Part shown: positions 17,399-26,697 of the stretch, piece by piece
Position numbering within the stretch: position 1 is the first letter of the stretch
How the letters are laid out: every line of letters starts with the position of its first letter
Source of the DNA: an uncultured bacterium
Lineage (GTDB): Bacteria > Bacteroidota > Bacteroidia > Bacteroidales > Bacteroidaceae
Reading direction: 5' to 3'
DNA: 58,428 nt
Assembly: GCA_905215345.1 (NCBI GenBank)
Contig: CAJMPR010000025.1
Coordinates: 1-58,428, forward strand
Notes under the pieces: model-generated
What the model was told of the DNA's origin: nothing
Database searches by the model: none
What the model saw: the letters and a program-made list of their open reading frames with translations, nothing else
Made by a program: the position numbers and the translations under genes

Positions 17399-18949
17399 AT
17401 GATGAAAAATATTTTGATGATGATAGTCTTATGGGTAAGTGTGAGTGCCCAAGCCCAACAAGATCCGGTGTTGATGCGTATGAATGGAAAAGATATTCTA
17501 CGCTCTGAGTTTGAATACAGCTTTGATAAGAATAAAGCACTGTCTGGTATGGAACAGTTGACGCCGGAAAATTATTTTGATTCCTTTGTAAACTTTAAAC
17601 TGAAGGTTTCTGCTGGAGAAATCGCCGGGTTAGATACAACTCTTGCTTTCCGTAAAACCGTGGAAAATTATCGCAATCAATTGATTAAAAGTTATCTGAC
17701 AGATGAAGATATTACCGAACAAGCTGTCAGGCAAACGTATGAGAAAATGAAACTCCGTCATCATGTCGGTCAGGTATATGTCAGTCATATTTATAAATAT
17801 CTTCCTCAGAACATTTCCAATTATGCTTTACGGGAAACAACAGCCCGAATGGATTCAATTTACGGGAGTTTGCAAAAGAATAATACAAATGAGGCTTTTG
17901 CTGCTTGTGTGAAGCGCTTTTCTGATGACAAAAATACATTTTGGGTGAGTTGGTTGCAGATGCCTGTGGAATTTGAGGATATTGTGTTTGAACTGCCTGT
18001 GGGAGGAATATCCCGTCCTTTTTATACTCCACAGGGTATTCATATAGTAAAAGTGCTTGAACGGAAAGATGTTTTACCTTTTGAAACAATGAAGAAAGAG
18101 CTTATCCGTAATCAGACACGTCGTCATGGTATGGACAAGGGAACAGAAGCTCAGGTCGAGAAGTTGAAGAAAGAATACCATTATACTCCTGATAAAGCCG
18201 GAATAGACGAATTGATGGTTTTAGGACAAACAAATAAGCCTTTGTTTTCATTGGATGGAAATATTTACACAGGGAAGGATTTTGCCCGGTTTGCCGTTGC
18301 ATATCCTGCCGGAATGCACAAGCAATTAGACGGCTTTATTATGAAGACTATCCTCGATTATGAAAATAGATGTTTAGAGAGTAAACATCAGGAATTGTTC
18401 CGTCGTGTACAAGAATATCGTGATAACTTATTATTAGATGAAATTACCAGAAAAGAGATAGGTGAAAAGGCTTCGGCAGATGAGGCCGGACTACAAGCTT
18501 ATTTTGAAAAGCATAGGTCTGACTATCATTGGGCGGAACAACGTTATAAAGGGATAGTCTTGCATTGTGTAAATAAACGTATAGGTAAGCAGGCTCGTAA
18601 GTTTCTAAAGAGCTTACCGGAAGAAGAATGGAAAGATGCGATCCGCCTGACCTTTAATAATGATAATCAGTTACAGATACAAGCAGACCAAGGCGTATTC
18701 TCTCCCGGTGATAATATATATGTAGATGACTTGGTCTTTAAAAAGAAGGAGGCAAAGCCTCTTGTGTCATTCCCTTTTACCGTAGTGTTGGGTAAAAAAG
18801 TGAAAGGTCCAGAGAATTATCGAGAGATAAAAGATAAGCTTATTGATGATTATCAGCGCTACCTTGAGAAGCTATGGATTACCCGCTTACGTTCTTCTGG
18901 TAAGGTTGAAATTAACCAAGAGGTTTTAAAAACCGTTAATAAGCACTGA
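17399..18949 (+). CDS. Periplasmic parvulin-type peptidyl-prolyl isomerase (first of three)
   Basis: A 516-residue exported protein: signal peptide residues 1-20 with a cleavage site near SAQAQQ. The N-terminal helical part (to ~110) resembles SurA/PpiD chaperone arms, and a rotamase (PpiC) domain spans about 120-225 (VGQVYVSHIYKYLP; FWVSWLQMP; GGISRPFYTPQGIHIVKVLER). The C-terminal half is unassigned. It leads a run of three folding factors and an OstA-like gene, so it probably serves outer-membrane protein biogenesis. The double ATG at 17399/17402 leaves the exact start open. Confidence 0.82.
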   Translation: MMKNILMMIVLWVSVSAQAQQDPVLMRMNGKDILRSEFEYSFDKNKALSGMEQLTPENYFDSFVNFKLKVSAGEIAGLDTTLAFRKTVENYRNQLIKSYLTDEDITEQAVRQTYEKMKLRHHVGQVYVSHIYKYLPQNISNYALRETTARMDSIYGSLQKNNTNEAFAACVKRFSDDKNTFWVSWLQMPVEFEDIVFELPVGGISRPFYTPQGIHIVKVLERKDVLPFETMKKELIRNQTRRHGMDKGTEAQVEKLKKEYHYTPDKAGIDELMVLGQTNKPLFSLDGNIYTGKDFARFAVAYPAGMHKQLDGFIMKTILDYENRCLESKHQELFRRVQEYRDNLLLDEITRKEIGEKASADEAGLQAYFEKHRSDYHWAEQRYKGIVLHCVNKRIGKQARKFLKSLPEEEWKDAIRLTFNNDNQLQIQADQGVFSPGDNIYVDDLVFKKKEAKPLVSFPFTVVLGKKVKGPENYREIKDKLIDDYQRYLEKLWITRLRSSGKVEINQEVLKTVNKH

Positions 18950-19005
18950 TGCAACCGATTAAAGCAGTATCTTCGTAACTTAAATATAGTAAATATCAGT
19001 TGGTA

Positions 19006-19848
19006 ATGCGAACAACTTGTCTGGGACTTTTAATACTTCTTCTCTGCGGGGCGTGCAAAGAGCAGCACGACCATGGGGGAAGAACACCATTGGTAGAGTT
19101 AGATGGAAATTACCTTTACCATGAAGACTTGCAATCGGTGCTTCCCGGTGGCTTGTCAAAAGACGACAGTCTCCTGTTTGCAGAACATTATATACGTAAT
19201 TGGGTAGAAGATGTTTTGTTGTACGACAAAGCGCAAAAGAATATCCCCAATAGTGATGAAATTGATAAATTGGTTGAAAATTACCGGAAGTCATTAATTA
19301 TGCATGCTTATCAGCGGGCATTGATTAGTCAGACACTGTCGGAAGAAATATCTGAGACTGAACTAACCGACTATTATGACAAGCATCAGGAACTTTTCAA
19401 GGTGGAACGACCTTTGATAAAAGGATTGTTTATTAAGGTTCCATTGACAGCTCCTCAGTTGGGTAGTGTGCGGCGCTGGTATAAGACGGAAACCCGTGAA
19501 GCAGTGGAGCATCTGGAAAAATACAGTTTGCAGAATGCCGTTAAATATGAATATTTCTATGACAAATGGGTGCCGATGGCTGAAGTGGTAGATTTGATGC
19601 CGTTGAAAGTATCTGATGTAGGAGAATATCTGAATAAGAACCGTCACGTGGAATTGAAAGATACAGCTTTCTACTATTTCCTTAATGTGAGTGATTTTCG
19701 GGAAAAGGGAGAGCAAGAACCTTATGAATTTGCGCGTACGCAAGTGAAAGACATGCTGTTAAATATGAAACAGGTGGATTTTATGAAACAAGTGAAAGAT
19801 GATTTGTATCAGCGGGCGGAAAAGAGAAACAATATTAAATATTATTAG
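19006..19848 (+). CDS. Lipoprotein related to peptidyl-prolyl isomerases (second of three)
   Basis: A 280-residue lipoprotein: a signal sequence with LLLCGAC ending in the lipidated Cys, at residue 17 from the ATG at 19006 (a TTG at 19000 is also in frame). The middle has the SurA-like chaperone pattern (SETELTDYYDKHQELFKVERP), but no clear active rotamase domain is seen, so it may be a chaperone only. It lies 56 bases after the first isomerase gene and 15 before the SurA-like gene; all three appear to be one operon. Identification rests on context plus weak similarity. Confidence 0.7.
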   Translation: MRTTCLGLLILLLCGACKEQHDHGGRTPLVELDGNYLYHEDLQSVLPGGLSKDDSLLFAEHYIRNWVEDVLLYDKAQKNIPNSDEIDKLVENYRKSLIMHAYQRALISQTLSEEISETELTDYYDKHQELFKVERPLIKGLFIKVPLTAPQLGSVRRWYKTETREAVEHLEKYSLQNAVKYEYFYDKWVPMAEVVDLMPLKVSDVGEYLNKNRHVELKDTAFYYFLNVSDFREKGEQEPYEFARTQVKDMLLNMKQVDFMKQVKDDLYQRAEKRNNIKYY

Positions 19849-19863
19849 TATAAAACACCAAGA

Positions 19864-21231
19864 ATGAGAAAGTTTATGAACTTTAAGTTTGTAGTTTTAT
19901 TTGCCTTGACGCTGTTAGCCGGTTCTACCGTTTATGGACAAGACAATGTGATTGACGAGGTAGTTTGGGTAGTAGGCGACGAAGCTATAATGAAGTCTGA
20001 AGTAGAAGAGGCACGTATGAGTGCTTTGTATGAAGGACGTAAATTCGACCGTGACCCTTACTGTGTGATACCGGAAGAGATAGCTGTACAGAAGTTATTC
20101 TTACATCAGGCTGCACTCGATAGTATCGAGGTTTCAGAGGGTGAAGTAATTCAGCGTGTGGATTACATGACGAATATGTATATTACGAACATCGGTTCTC
20201 GTGAAAAGATGGAGGAGTATTTTAATAAGACTTCCAGTCAGATTCGTGAGACATTGCGTGATAATGCCCGTGAAGGCTTAAAGGTACAGAAGATGCAGCA
20301 GAAGTTGGTAGGGGAAATCAAGATAACGCCTGCCGAAGTACGTCGTTATTTTAAAGACCTGCCTCAAGATAGTATTCCTTATATTCCAACGCAAGTGGAA
20401 GTACAGATTATTACTCAACAACCTAAAGTACCTTTGGATGAAATTGAGAATGTAAAGAGACGGTTACGTGACTTTACCGATCGCATCAATAAAGGGGAAA
20501 CCAGCTTCTCTACGCTGGCTCGTATGTACTCAGAAGACCGTGGCTCTGCCCTTCGTGGTGGTGAAATCGAATTTTCTGGACGTGGTATGTTGGATCCTGC
20601 TTATGCTAATGTTGCTTTCAACTTGCAAGATCCTAATAAAGTCTCTAAAATAGTAGAATCTGAATATGGTTTTCATATCATTCAATTGATTGAGAAACGA
20701 GGCGATCGTATTAAAACTCGCCATATTTTGTTGAAGCCACATATCCCGGAAGAGTCTTTAACAGCTGGAATGGTGCGTCTGGACTCTATTGCTGACGATA
20801 TTCGTAATGGTAAGTTCACTTTTGAAGAAGCGGCTTCCGTACTTTCACAAGATAAAGATACTCGTAATAATCATGGCTTGTTGCCGAATCCTAACAACAA
20901 TACCTCCAAATTCGAAATGCAGGAATTGCCACCTGAAATTGCTAAGATGGTGGATAAGATGAAAGTAGGCGAAATCTCAGAAGCGTTTACTATGATTCCC
21001 CAAAAAACCGGTAAAGAAGAGTGCGTTATTGTAAAGTTGAAGAGCCGTACAAACGGACATAAGGCGACTGTAGCTGACGACTATCAAAACCTGAAGGATA
21101 TCGTAATGGAGAAACGTCGTGACGAAATGTTGGATAAGTGGATACGTGAAAAGCAGAAACACACGTATGTCCGCATCAACGATAATTGGAAAAACTGTAC
21201 ATTCAAGTATCCGGGATGGATAAAAGATTGA
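19864..21231 (+). CDS. SurA-like periplasmic chaperone/PPIase with two rotamase domains
   Basis: A 455-residue exported protein. The signal peptide (1-25, cleaved near VYGQ) is followed by a SurA_N-type chaperone segment (IDEVVWVVGDEAIMKSEVEE) and two parvulin domains: about 172-275 (VEVQIITQQPK ... YGFHIIQLIEKRGDRI) and about 277-400 (KTRHILLKPHIP). This is the domain order of SurA, which escorts beta-barrel proteins to the BAM complex. Its 3' end overlaps the OstA-like gene by 16 bases, so the two are translationally linked. The surA symbol is withheld because three related genes sit side by side. Confidence 0.88.
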   Translation: MRKFMNFKFVVLFALTLLAGSTVYGQDNVIDEVVWVVGDEAIMKSEVEEARMSALYEGRKFDRDPYCVIPEEIAVQKLFLHQAALDSIEVSEGEVIQRVDYMTNMYITNIGSREKMEEYFNKTSSQIRETLRDNAREGLKVQKMQQKLVGEIKITPAEVRRYFKDLPQDSIPYIPTQVEVQIITQQPKVPLDEIENVKRRLRDFTDRINKGETSFSTLARMYSEDRGSALRGGEIEFSGRGMLDPAYANVAFNLQDPNKVSKIVESEYGFHIIQLIEKRGDRIKTRHILLKPHIPEESLTAGMVRLDSIADDIRNGKFTFEEAASVLSQDKDTRNNHGLLPNPNNNTSKFEMQELPPEIAKMVDKMKVGEISEAFTMIPQKTGKEECVIVKLKSRTNGHKATVADDYQNLKDIVMEKRRDEMLDKWIREKQKHTYVRINDNWKNCTFKYPGWIKD

Positions 21232-22841
21232 TATTTGGTATTGTATGCTTGTTTGGCATCTGTCTGTTAAGTGCCCAGGATAAGAAAAAAGGACCTGAGA
21301 AGAAGAAAACGCGCGTTGATTTGCTATATGCTGATGAAGCTCAAGCCGATAAGCAGATGCGTCCCGATGTACAGGTACTTATCGGATCGGTGAAGTTGAA
21401 GCATGACAGTATGTATATGTTTTGCGACAGTGCATTGATTTACGAGAAAATCAATTCTGTCGAAGCATTTGGTAATGTCCGTATGGAACAAGGGGATACC
21501 TTATTTATATATGGAGATTATCTTTATTATGACGGTATGTCACAGCTTGCTATGTTGCGTGAAAACGTCCGCATGATTAACCGTAATACGGAGTTGACCA
21601 CAGATAGTTTGAACTATGACCGTCTATATAATTTAGGGTATTACTTTGAAGGTGGTACGCTGACTGATGAAGATAATGTATTAACTTCCGAATGGGGCGA
21701 ATACAGTCCGTCAACTAAGTTGGCTGTGTTTAATCATAATGTAAAGTTGGTGAATCCGAAATTTGTTTTAACTTCGGACACTTTGAAATATAGTACTTTA
21801 TCAAAGATTGCTACTATCTTGGGGCCTTCGGATATTGTCAGTGATAAAAATCATATTTATTCTGAACGTGGAGAGTATAATACGAATACCGAACAAGCGG
21901 AATTATTAGATCGTTCAATATTGACTAATGAGGGTAAGAAGCTTACCGGTGACAGCTTGTTCTATGACCGTAATTTGGGGTATGGTGAAGCTTTTGATAA
22001 CGTACAGATGAACGATACGGTAAACAAAAACATGCTTACCGGTAATTATTGTTTCTATAATGAACTCACCGGCAATGCATTGGCTACACAACGTGCTGTT
22101 GCCATTGACTATTCACAAGGAGACAGTCTTTTTATGCACGGTGATACATTGCGTTTGGTAACTTACAATTTGAATACGGATTCCATGTACCGTGAGATGC
22201 GTGTCTATCATAAGGTGCGTGCTTATCGTACAGATGTGCAAGCTGTGTGCGACTCGTTGGTATATAATTCAAAAGACTCTTGCATGACAATGTATACCGA
22301 TCCAATCGTATGGCATGGTGCGCAGCAGCTATTGGGAGAAGAGATAAAAGTCTATATGAACGATAGTACTATTGATTGGGCTCATATCATTAATCAAGCC
22401 TTGGCCGTCGAGCAGAAAGATTCTATTCATTATAATCAGGTGACAGGTAAGGAAATGAAAGCGTTCTTCATTGACGGGGAGATGCGTCGTGTAGACGTTA
22501 ACGGTAATGTACTGATTATATTTTATCCGGAAGAGAAGGATAGCACTATGATTGGTATGAACTATGCTGAAGGCAGTTTTTTGCGCATCTATCTGAAAGA
22601 CCGTAAGATGGAACAAGCGGCGTTGATTGGTAAGTCTAACGGTATATTATATCCTATGGATCAGATTCCCGCTGATAAGATGAAGCTTCCTGCCTTTGTC
22701 TGGTTTGACTATATTCGTCCTTTGAATAAGTACGATATCTTTGAGTGGAGAGGTAAAAAAGCCGGTGAAACATTGCAAAAAAGTGACCGTAAACCTTTAA
22801 CTTCGCCAAGGAATATGAATATTAAACGAACTAAAAAATAA
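21216..22841 (+). CDS. OstA/LptA-like exported protein (LPS transport family)
   Basis: A 541-residue protein with a signal peptide (MDKRLIFGIVCLFGICLLSA) and a long run of beta-rich repeats of the OstA_N/LptA type (DVQVLIGSVKLKHDSMYMFC; DSALIYEKINSVEAFGNVRM; EQGDTLFIYGDYLYYDG). LptA-type beta-jellyroll proteins bridge LPS across the periplasm. It starts at ATG 21216 inside the end of the SurA-like gene; the open frame to 21186 lacks a good start. The Lys-rich linker after the signal peptide and the length, about three times LptA, suggest several stacked OstA units. Role in LPS assembly is inferred from family and operon. Confidence 0.8.
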   Translation: MDKRLIFGIVCLFGICLLSAQDKKKGPEKKKTRVDLLYADEAQADKQMRPDVQVLIGSVKLKHDSMYMFCDSALIYEKINSVEAFGNVRMEQGDTLFIYGDYLYYDGMSQLAMLRENVRMINRNTELTTDSLNYDRLYNLGYYFEGGTLTDEDNVLTSEWGEYSPSTKLAVFNHNVKLVNPKFVLTSDTLKYSTLSKIATILGPSDIVSDKNHIYSERGEYNTNTEQAELLDRSILTNEGKKLTGDSLFYDRNLGYGEAFDNVQMNDTVNKNMLTGNYCFYNELTGNALATQRAVAIDYSQGDSLFMHGDTLRLVTYNLNTDSMYREMRVYHKVRAYRTDVQAVCDSLVYNSKDSCMTMYTDPIVWHGAQQLLGEEIKVYMNDSTIDWAHIINQALAVEQKDSIHYNQVTGKEMKAFFIDGEMRRVDVNGNVLIIFYPEEKDSTMIGMNYAEGSFLRIYLKDRKMEQAALIGKSNGILYPMDQIPADKMKLPAFVWFDYIRPLNKYDIFEWRGKKAGETLQKSDRKPLTSPRNMNIKRTKK

Positions 22842-22845
22842 CGCT

Positions 22846-23136
22846 ATGGGAATGTTTACAATGCGGAAGCCACGTGGTTTTCATCATTCATATATCTATG
22901 TGGATGAGCGAAAAGAAAAGTTGGCGAAGATGGAAGAGAATGCCAAGCGCGATCTTGGCATGTTGCCGGAAAAGAAATTTTCTCCAGAGGACATCCGGGG
23001 GAAGTTCGTTGAAGGTACTACCCATTTGAAGCGTCGTAAAGAAAGTGGACGCAAGCCTGTTCATTTGGGAATTGTGCTGATTATCATAGGTTTGTTGTTG
23101 TATTTGTGGTATGCCATTAGCAATGGTATTATCTAA
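22846..23136 (+). CDS. Small tail-anchored membrane protein of unknown function
   Basis: A 96-residue basic protein with one hydrophobic segment near the C-terminus (HLGIVLIIIGLLLYLWYAI) and a soluble, Lys-rich N-terminal part; the topology is that of a tail-anchored protein facing the cytoplasm. It starts four bases after the OstA-like gene, so it is the last gene of that operon. I do not recognise a family beyond a conserved Bacteroides hypothetical that accompanies mutL. Confidence 0.75.
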   Translation: MGMFTMRKPRGFHHSYIYVDERKEKLAKMEENAKRDLGMLPEKKFSPEDIRGKFVEGTTHLKRRKESGRKPVHLGIVLIIIGLLLYLWYAISNGII

Positions 23137-23146
23137 ATTGAATATG

Positions 23147-23265
23147 AAGGAGTGAGGGATAAAATATGAAGTATAAATATAATATATAGAGAACTATACA
23201 ACCTGTACTTCATCCTTCATATTTAATCCTTTATCTCTTATCCCTTTACCCTTCATCTTTTATAT
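23147..23265. repeat. Long imperfect inverted repeat between the operon and mutL
   Basis: ATATGAAGGA, AGGGATAA and ATGAAGTA on the left recur reverse-complemented as TCCTTCATAT, TTATCCCT and TACTTCAT on the right, with insertions; within the right arm the sequence is partly duplicated. It is purine-rich on one arm and pyrimidine-rich on the other. No T tract after it, so it is not a plain terminator. Confidence 0.55.
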
Positions 23266-23276
23266 TTTATTTAACT

Positions 23277-25166
23277 ATGAGCGATATCATTCATCTGCTG
23301 CCCGATTCGGTTGCAAATCAGATTGCTGCCGGGGAGGTGATTCAGCGTCCGGCATCCGTAATAAAAGAATTGGTCGAGAATGCGATTGATGCCGAAGCAA
23401 GAGAAATACATGTTTTGATAACTGATGCAGGTAAGACTTGCATTCAAGTTATAGATGATGGGAAAGGTATGTCCGAGACGGATGCCCGTCTTTCTTTCGA
23501 ACGTCATGCCACCTCAAAAATACGTGAAGCATCCGACTTATTTGCTTTGCGTACAATGGGATTTCGCGGCGAAGCATTAGCTTCCATTGCGGCGGTGGCT
23601 GAGGTGGAATTGAAAACAAGGTTAGCCAATGATGAATTAGGTACCCGTTTGGTGATTGCTGGTTCTAAGGTAGAGAGCCAAGAGGCTGTCTCTTGTCCGA
23701 AAGGGAGTAATTTCTCTATCAAAAACTTGTTTTTCAATATTCCGGCACGGCGTAAGTTTTTGAAGGCAAATTCAACAGAGTTGAGTAATATCCTGACTGA
23801 ATTTGAACGCATTGCTCTGGTGCATCCTGATGTTTCTTTTTATCTGTACAGTAATGATACGGAACTATTCAACTTGCCGGCGATGCCGTTGCGTCAACGC
23901 ATTCTTGCCGTATTCGGTAAAAAACTGAATCAACAGTTGCTGACCGTGGATGTGGATACGACTATGATTAAGCTTTCCGGTTTTATAGCTAAACCGGAAA
24001 CTGCCCGTAAGAAAGGTGCGCATCAATATTTCTTTGTGAACGGGCGGTATATGCGCCATCCTTATTTTCATAAGGCGGTAATGGAAGCCTATGAACAGTT
24101 GATTCCTGCCGGTGAGCAAATCTCTTATTTCATTTACTTTGAAGTTGATCCGGCCAATATAGATGTGAATATCCACCCTACAAAGACAGAGATCAAGTTC
24201 GAGAATGAACAAGCCATCTGGCAGATTCTTTCAGCAGCCGTCAAAGAGTCGCTGGGCAAGTTCAATGCTGTCCCGTCTATTGATTTTGATACGGAAGGTA
24301 TGCCTGATATTCCGGCATTTGAGCAAAGCCGTCCGATAGAGCCGCCGAAAGTTCACTATAATACTGACTTTAATCCTTTTAAAACCTCTTCTTCATCTTC
24401 ATATGGCGGTGGAAATTATTCCCGTCAGAATGTAGAGTGGGAAGGTCTGTATTCCGGTTTGGAGAAAGCCAGTAAAATGAATGAAAGCTTCGAAGAGGAG
24501 CCATACGATTTTCAGGAAACATTATCATCTACAGTAGAACCGGTAGTGGAGGCTTTGCAAAGCTCTCCCTTATATGCTGGGGAGATATCTACGATTGAAA
24601 AAGGTGCCCAGCACTTGCAGTTTAAAGGTCGCTTTATACTAACTTCCGTTAAATCCGGTTTGATGTTGATAGATCAGCACCGTGCGCATGTACGGGTACT
24701 GTTTGATCGGTATATGAGTCAGATCCGCCAGAAACAAGGAGTATCACAGGGAGTATTGTTTCCTGAGATTGTCCAATTACCTGCATCAGAGGCTGCGGTG
24801 TTGGAGAGTTTGTCAGATGATCTGGCGGCAGTCGGTTTTGAGTTGACTTCGTTGGGTGGCGGTAGTTACGCTATAAATGGTATTCCTTCGGGGATTGAGG
24901 GCTTAAATCCGGTAGAACTGGTTCGCAATATGATACATACGGCTATGGAGAAAGGTAATGATGTGAAAGAAGAGGTTCAGACTATTCTTGCATTAACTTT
25001 GTCACGTGCAGCGGCCATTGTTTATGGGCAGGTGTTGAGTAATGATGAAATGGCCAATTTGGTGGATAGTCTGTTTGCTTGTTCTACTCCTAATTACACA
25101 CCCGACGGACGTACAGTTCTTTCTACTATCAAAGAAGAAGACATCGAAAAAATGTTTTCTAAATAA
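23277..25166 (+). CDS. mutL: DNA mismatch repair protein MutL
   Basis: A 629-residue MutL. The GHKL ATPase N-terminus shows KELVENAIDA, DDGKGM, RHATSKI and GFRGEALASI. A low-complexity linker (about residues 345-430) leads to the C-terminal dimerisation domain. There the segment aligned with the endonuclease metal motif DQHA(x)2E(x)4E reads DQHRAHVRVLFD, which lacks both Glu, and the late motif reads CSTPNYTPDGRTV. Whether it nicks DNA by another ligand set is unknown. ATG 23277 starts exactly at the conserved N-terminus (MSDIIHLLPDSVANQIAAGE). Confidence 0.95.
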   Translation: MSDIIHLLPDSVANQIAAGEVIQRPASVIKELVENAIDAEAREIHVLITDAGKTCIQVIDDGKGMSETDARLSFERHATSKIREASDLFALRTMGFRGEALASIAAVAEVELKTRLANDELGTRLVIAGSKVESQEAVSCPKGSNFSIKNLFFNIPARRKFLKANSTELSNILTEFERIALVHPDVSFYLYSNDTELFNLPAMPLRQRILAVFGKKLNQQLLTVDVDTTMIKLSGFIAKPETARKKGAHQYFFVNGRYMRHPYFHKAVMEAYEQLIPAGEQISYFIYFEVDPANIDVNIHPTKTEIKFENEQAIWQILSAAVKESLGKFNAVPSIDFDTEGMPDIPAFEQSRPIEPPKVHYNTDFNPFKTSSSSSYGGGNYSRQNVEWEGLYSGLEKASKMNESFEEEPYDFQETLSSTVEPVVEALQSSPLYAGEISTIEKGAQHLQFKGRFILTSVKSGLMLIDQHRAHVRVLFDRYMSQIRQKQGVSQGVLFPEIVQLPASEAAVLESLSDDLAAVGFELTSLGGGSYAINGIPSGIEGLNPVELVRNMIHTAMEKGNDVKEEVQTILALTLSRAAAIVYGQVLSNDEMANLVDSLFACSTPNYTPDGRTVLSTIKEEDIEKMFSK

Positions 25167-25196
25167 AAAATAGCACTATTCATAGCACAGTATTAG

Positions 25197-25254
25197 AATC
25201 GGAGCATTTCGCCCTTGTATATATACAAAGGGAGGAATGCTTCGATTTTTATTT
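25197..25254 (+). terminator. Terminator after mutL
   Basis: A long interrupted hairpin: AATCG..AGCATT..CCCTT on the left against AAGGG..AATGCT..CGATT on the right, with a TATATATA loop and a T run at 25247-25250. Confidence 0.8.
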
Positions 25255-25398
25255 ATATGGTAAGTATTCTGTTACGATTGTATTTTATCGTTTCTTTTGA
25301 AAAAAAACTATTTTCTCAAAACCTTTTAGTGTGGTTGGTGTTAATTAATCAGTTTGAATGATAAAGAATATAATTAACCAACTTAACTATTTAGGTAT

Positions 25399-26589
25399 AT
25401 GAAAAAGATTCTAATGGTGCTGGCTATAGCCGGCGTATCTTCAGTTGCTATGGCGCAACAAAAACCTGTCTTAGTAGAACAGGTTGATATTATCCAGGTA
25501 CAGGATAAATATCAAGTAATCACTAATCCTTTCTGGAGCAATTGGTTCTTTTCTATTGGTGGTGGTGCATCGGTGATGTACGGGGATAATGACCAACAAC
25601 TGGGAAGTTTCGGTAAACGTATTAGTCCAACGTTGAATGTTGCTGTTGGTAAATGGTTTACGCCGGGACTGGGGTTGCGTTTACAATATAGCGGACTTCA
25701 GGCAAAAGGATTTACTATGGACCCGTCAGCCGATTATGCAAGAGGAACTCAACTAAGCAATGGCTCTTACAAACAACGTTTTGACTACATGAACTTCCAT
25801 GGTGATGTAATGTTCAACCTGAACGCTCTTTTTGGCGGATATAATCAATACCGGGTGTATGAGATTATCCCTTATTTAGGTGCTGGTATTACTCATAACT
25901 ATACAAAGCCTCATCGCGAAGCTCTGTCAGTAAACGCCGGTATAATCAATCGCTTCCGCATTTCGAATGCAGTCGATATTAACTTGGAGCTTAGCGCAAT
26001 GGGTGTTGAAGATAAATTTGATGGTACAGTTGCAGGTAAGGGATACGACGGTGTATTTAGTGCAACTCTCGGCTTAACTTATCATTTTCCGAAACGTGGA
26101 TTCCAACGTCCGATGCCACAGTTGATTTCCGCTATTGAATTGGCGGCTATGCAACAACAGATGGCACAAATGGCTGCTGCAAATCAACAATTGCAATCTG
26201 CTTTGACCGCTGCACAGAACAGACCGGTAGAAGTTTCAGAAACAGAAGTTGTCGTTCAGGATCAGGATATCGCACCGCGTACTGTATTCTTTACAATCGG
26301 CTCTGCTGTAGTTTCACCGCGTGAAGTTATGAATATATCTTATCTGGCAAAACAAATGCAAGAATTCCCGAACGCAACATATACTGTAAACGGATATGCT
26401 GACTCTGCAACGGGTACTCCGGCGTTCAATCAGGCATTGAGTTTGAAGCGTGCACAGGCTGTAGTTGATATATTGGTTAAAGATTACGGTATCTCAGCTG
26501 ATCGTTTGAAGATTAACGCTGACGGTGGTGTGGATAAGTTCGGTCAACCAATTTTGAACCGCGTAGTATTAGTAAAATCTGCTAATTGA
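25399..26589 (+). CDS. OmpA-family outer membrane protein
   Basis: A 396-residue outer-membrane protein: signal peptide 1-19 (ending AMAQQ), an eight-strand-like beta-barrel region to about residue 235, a Gln/Ala-rich hinge (LAAMQQQMAQMAAANQQ) and a C-terminal OmpA domain from about 290 (VFFTIGSAVVSPREVMNISY; ALSLKRAQAVVDILV), which binds peptidoglycan. This is the architecture of the major Bacteroides OmpA proteins. The codon choice is typical of strongly expressed genes. A long leader and a perfect terminator frame it as a single gene. Confidence 0.9.
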   Translation: MKKILMVLAIAGVSSVAMAQQKPVLVEQVDIIQVQDKYQVITNPFWSNWFFSIGGGASVMYGDNDQQLGSFGKRISPTLNVAVGKWFTPGLGLRLQYSGLQAKGFTMDPSADYARGTQLSNGSYKQRFDYMNFHGDVMFNLNALFGGYNQYRVYEIIPYLGAGITHNYTKPHREALSVNAGIINRFRISNAVDINLELSAMGVEDKFDGTVAGKGYDGVFSATLGLTYHFPKRGFQRPMPQLISAIELAAMQQQMAQMAAANQQLQSALTAAQNRPVEVSETEVVVQDQDIAPRTVFFTIGSAVVSPREVMNISYLAKQMQEFPNATYTVNGYADSATGTPAFNQALSLKRAQAVVDILVKDYGISADRLKINADGGVDKFGQPILNRVVLVKSAN

Positions 26590-26603
26590 TAGATAACTTA
26601 ATT

Positions 26604-26646
26604 AAAAAATAAGGGCTATGTCATTGGACATAGCCCTTATTTTTTG
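26604..26646. terminator. Strong bidirectional terminator after the ompA-like gene
   Basis: A stem of 16 perfect pairs (left arm ending GGGCTATGTC, right arm starting GACATAGCCC) with a 4-base loop, flanked by A and T runs. It serves both the OmpA gene and trpS on the other strand. Confidence 0.92.
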
Positions 26647-26697
26647 TTGATGCTATTGTAAAGTCAGATTCTACCGTAGTTTTATTGCTTACTTGTC

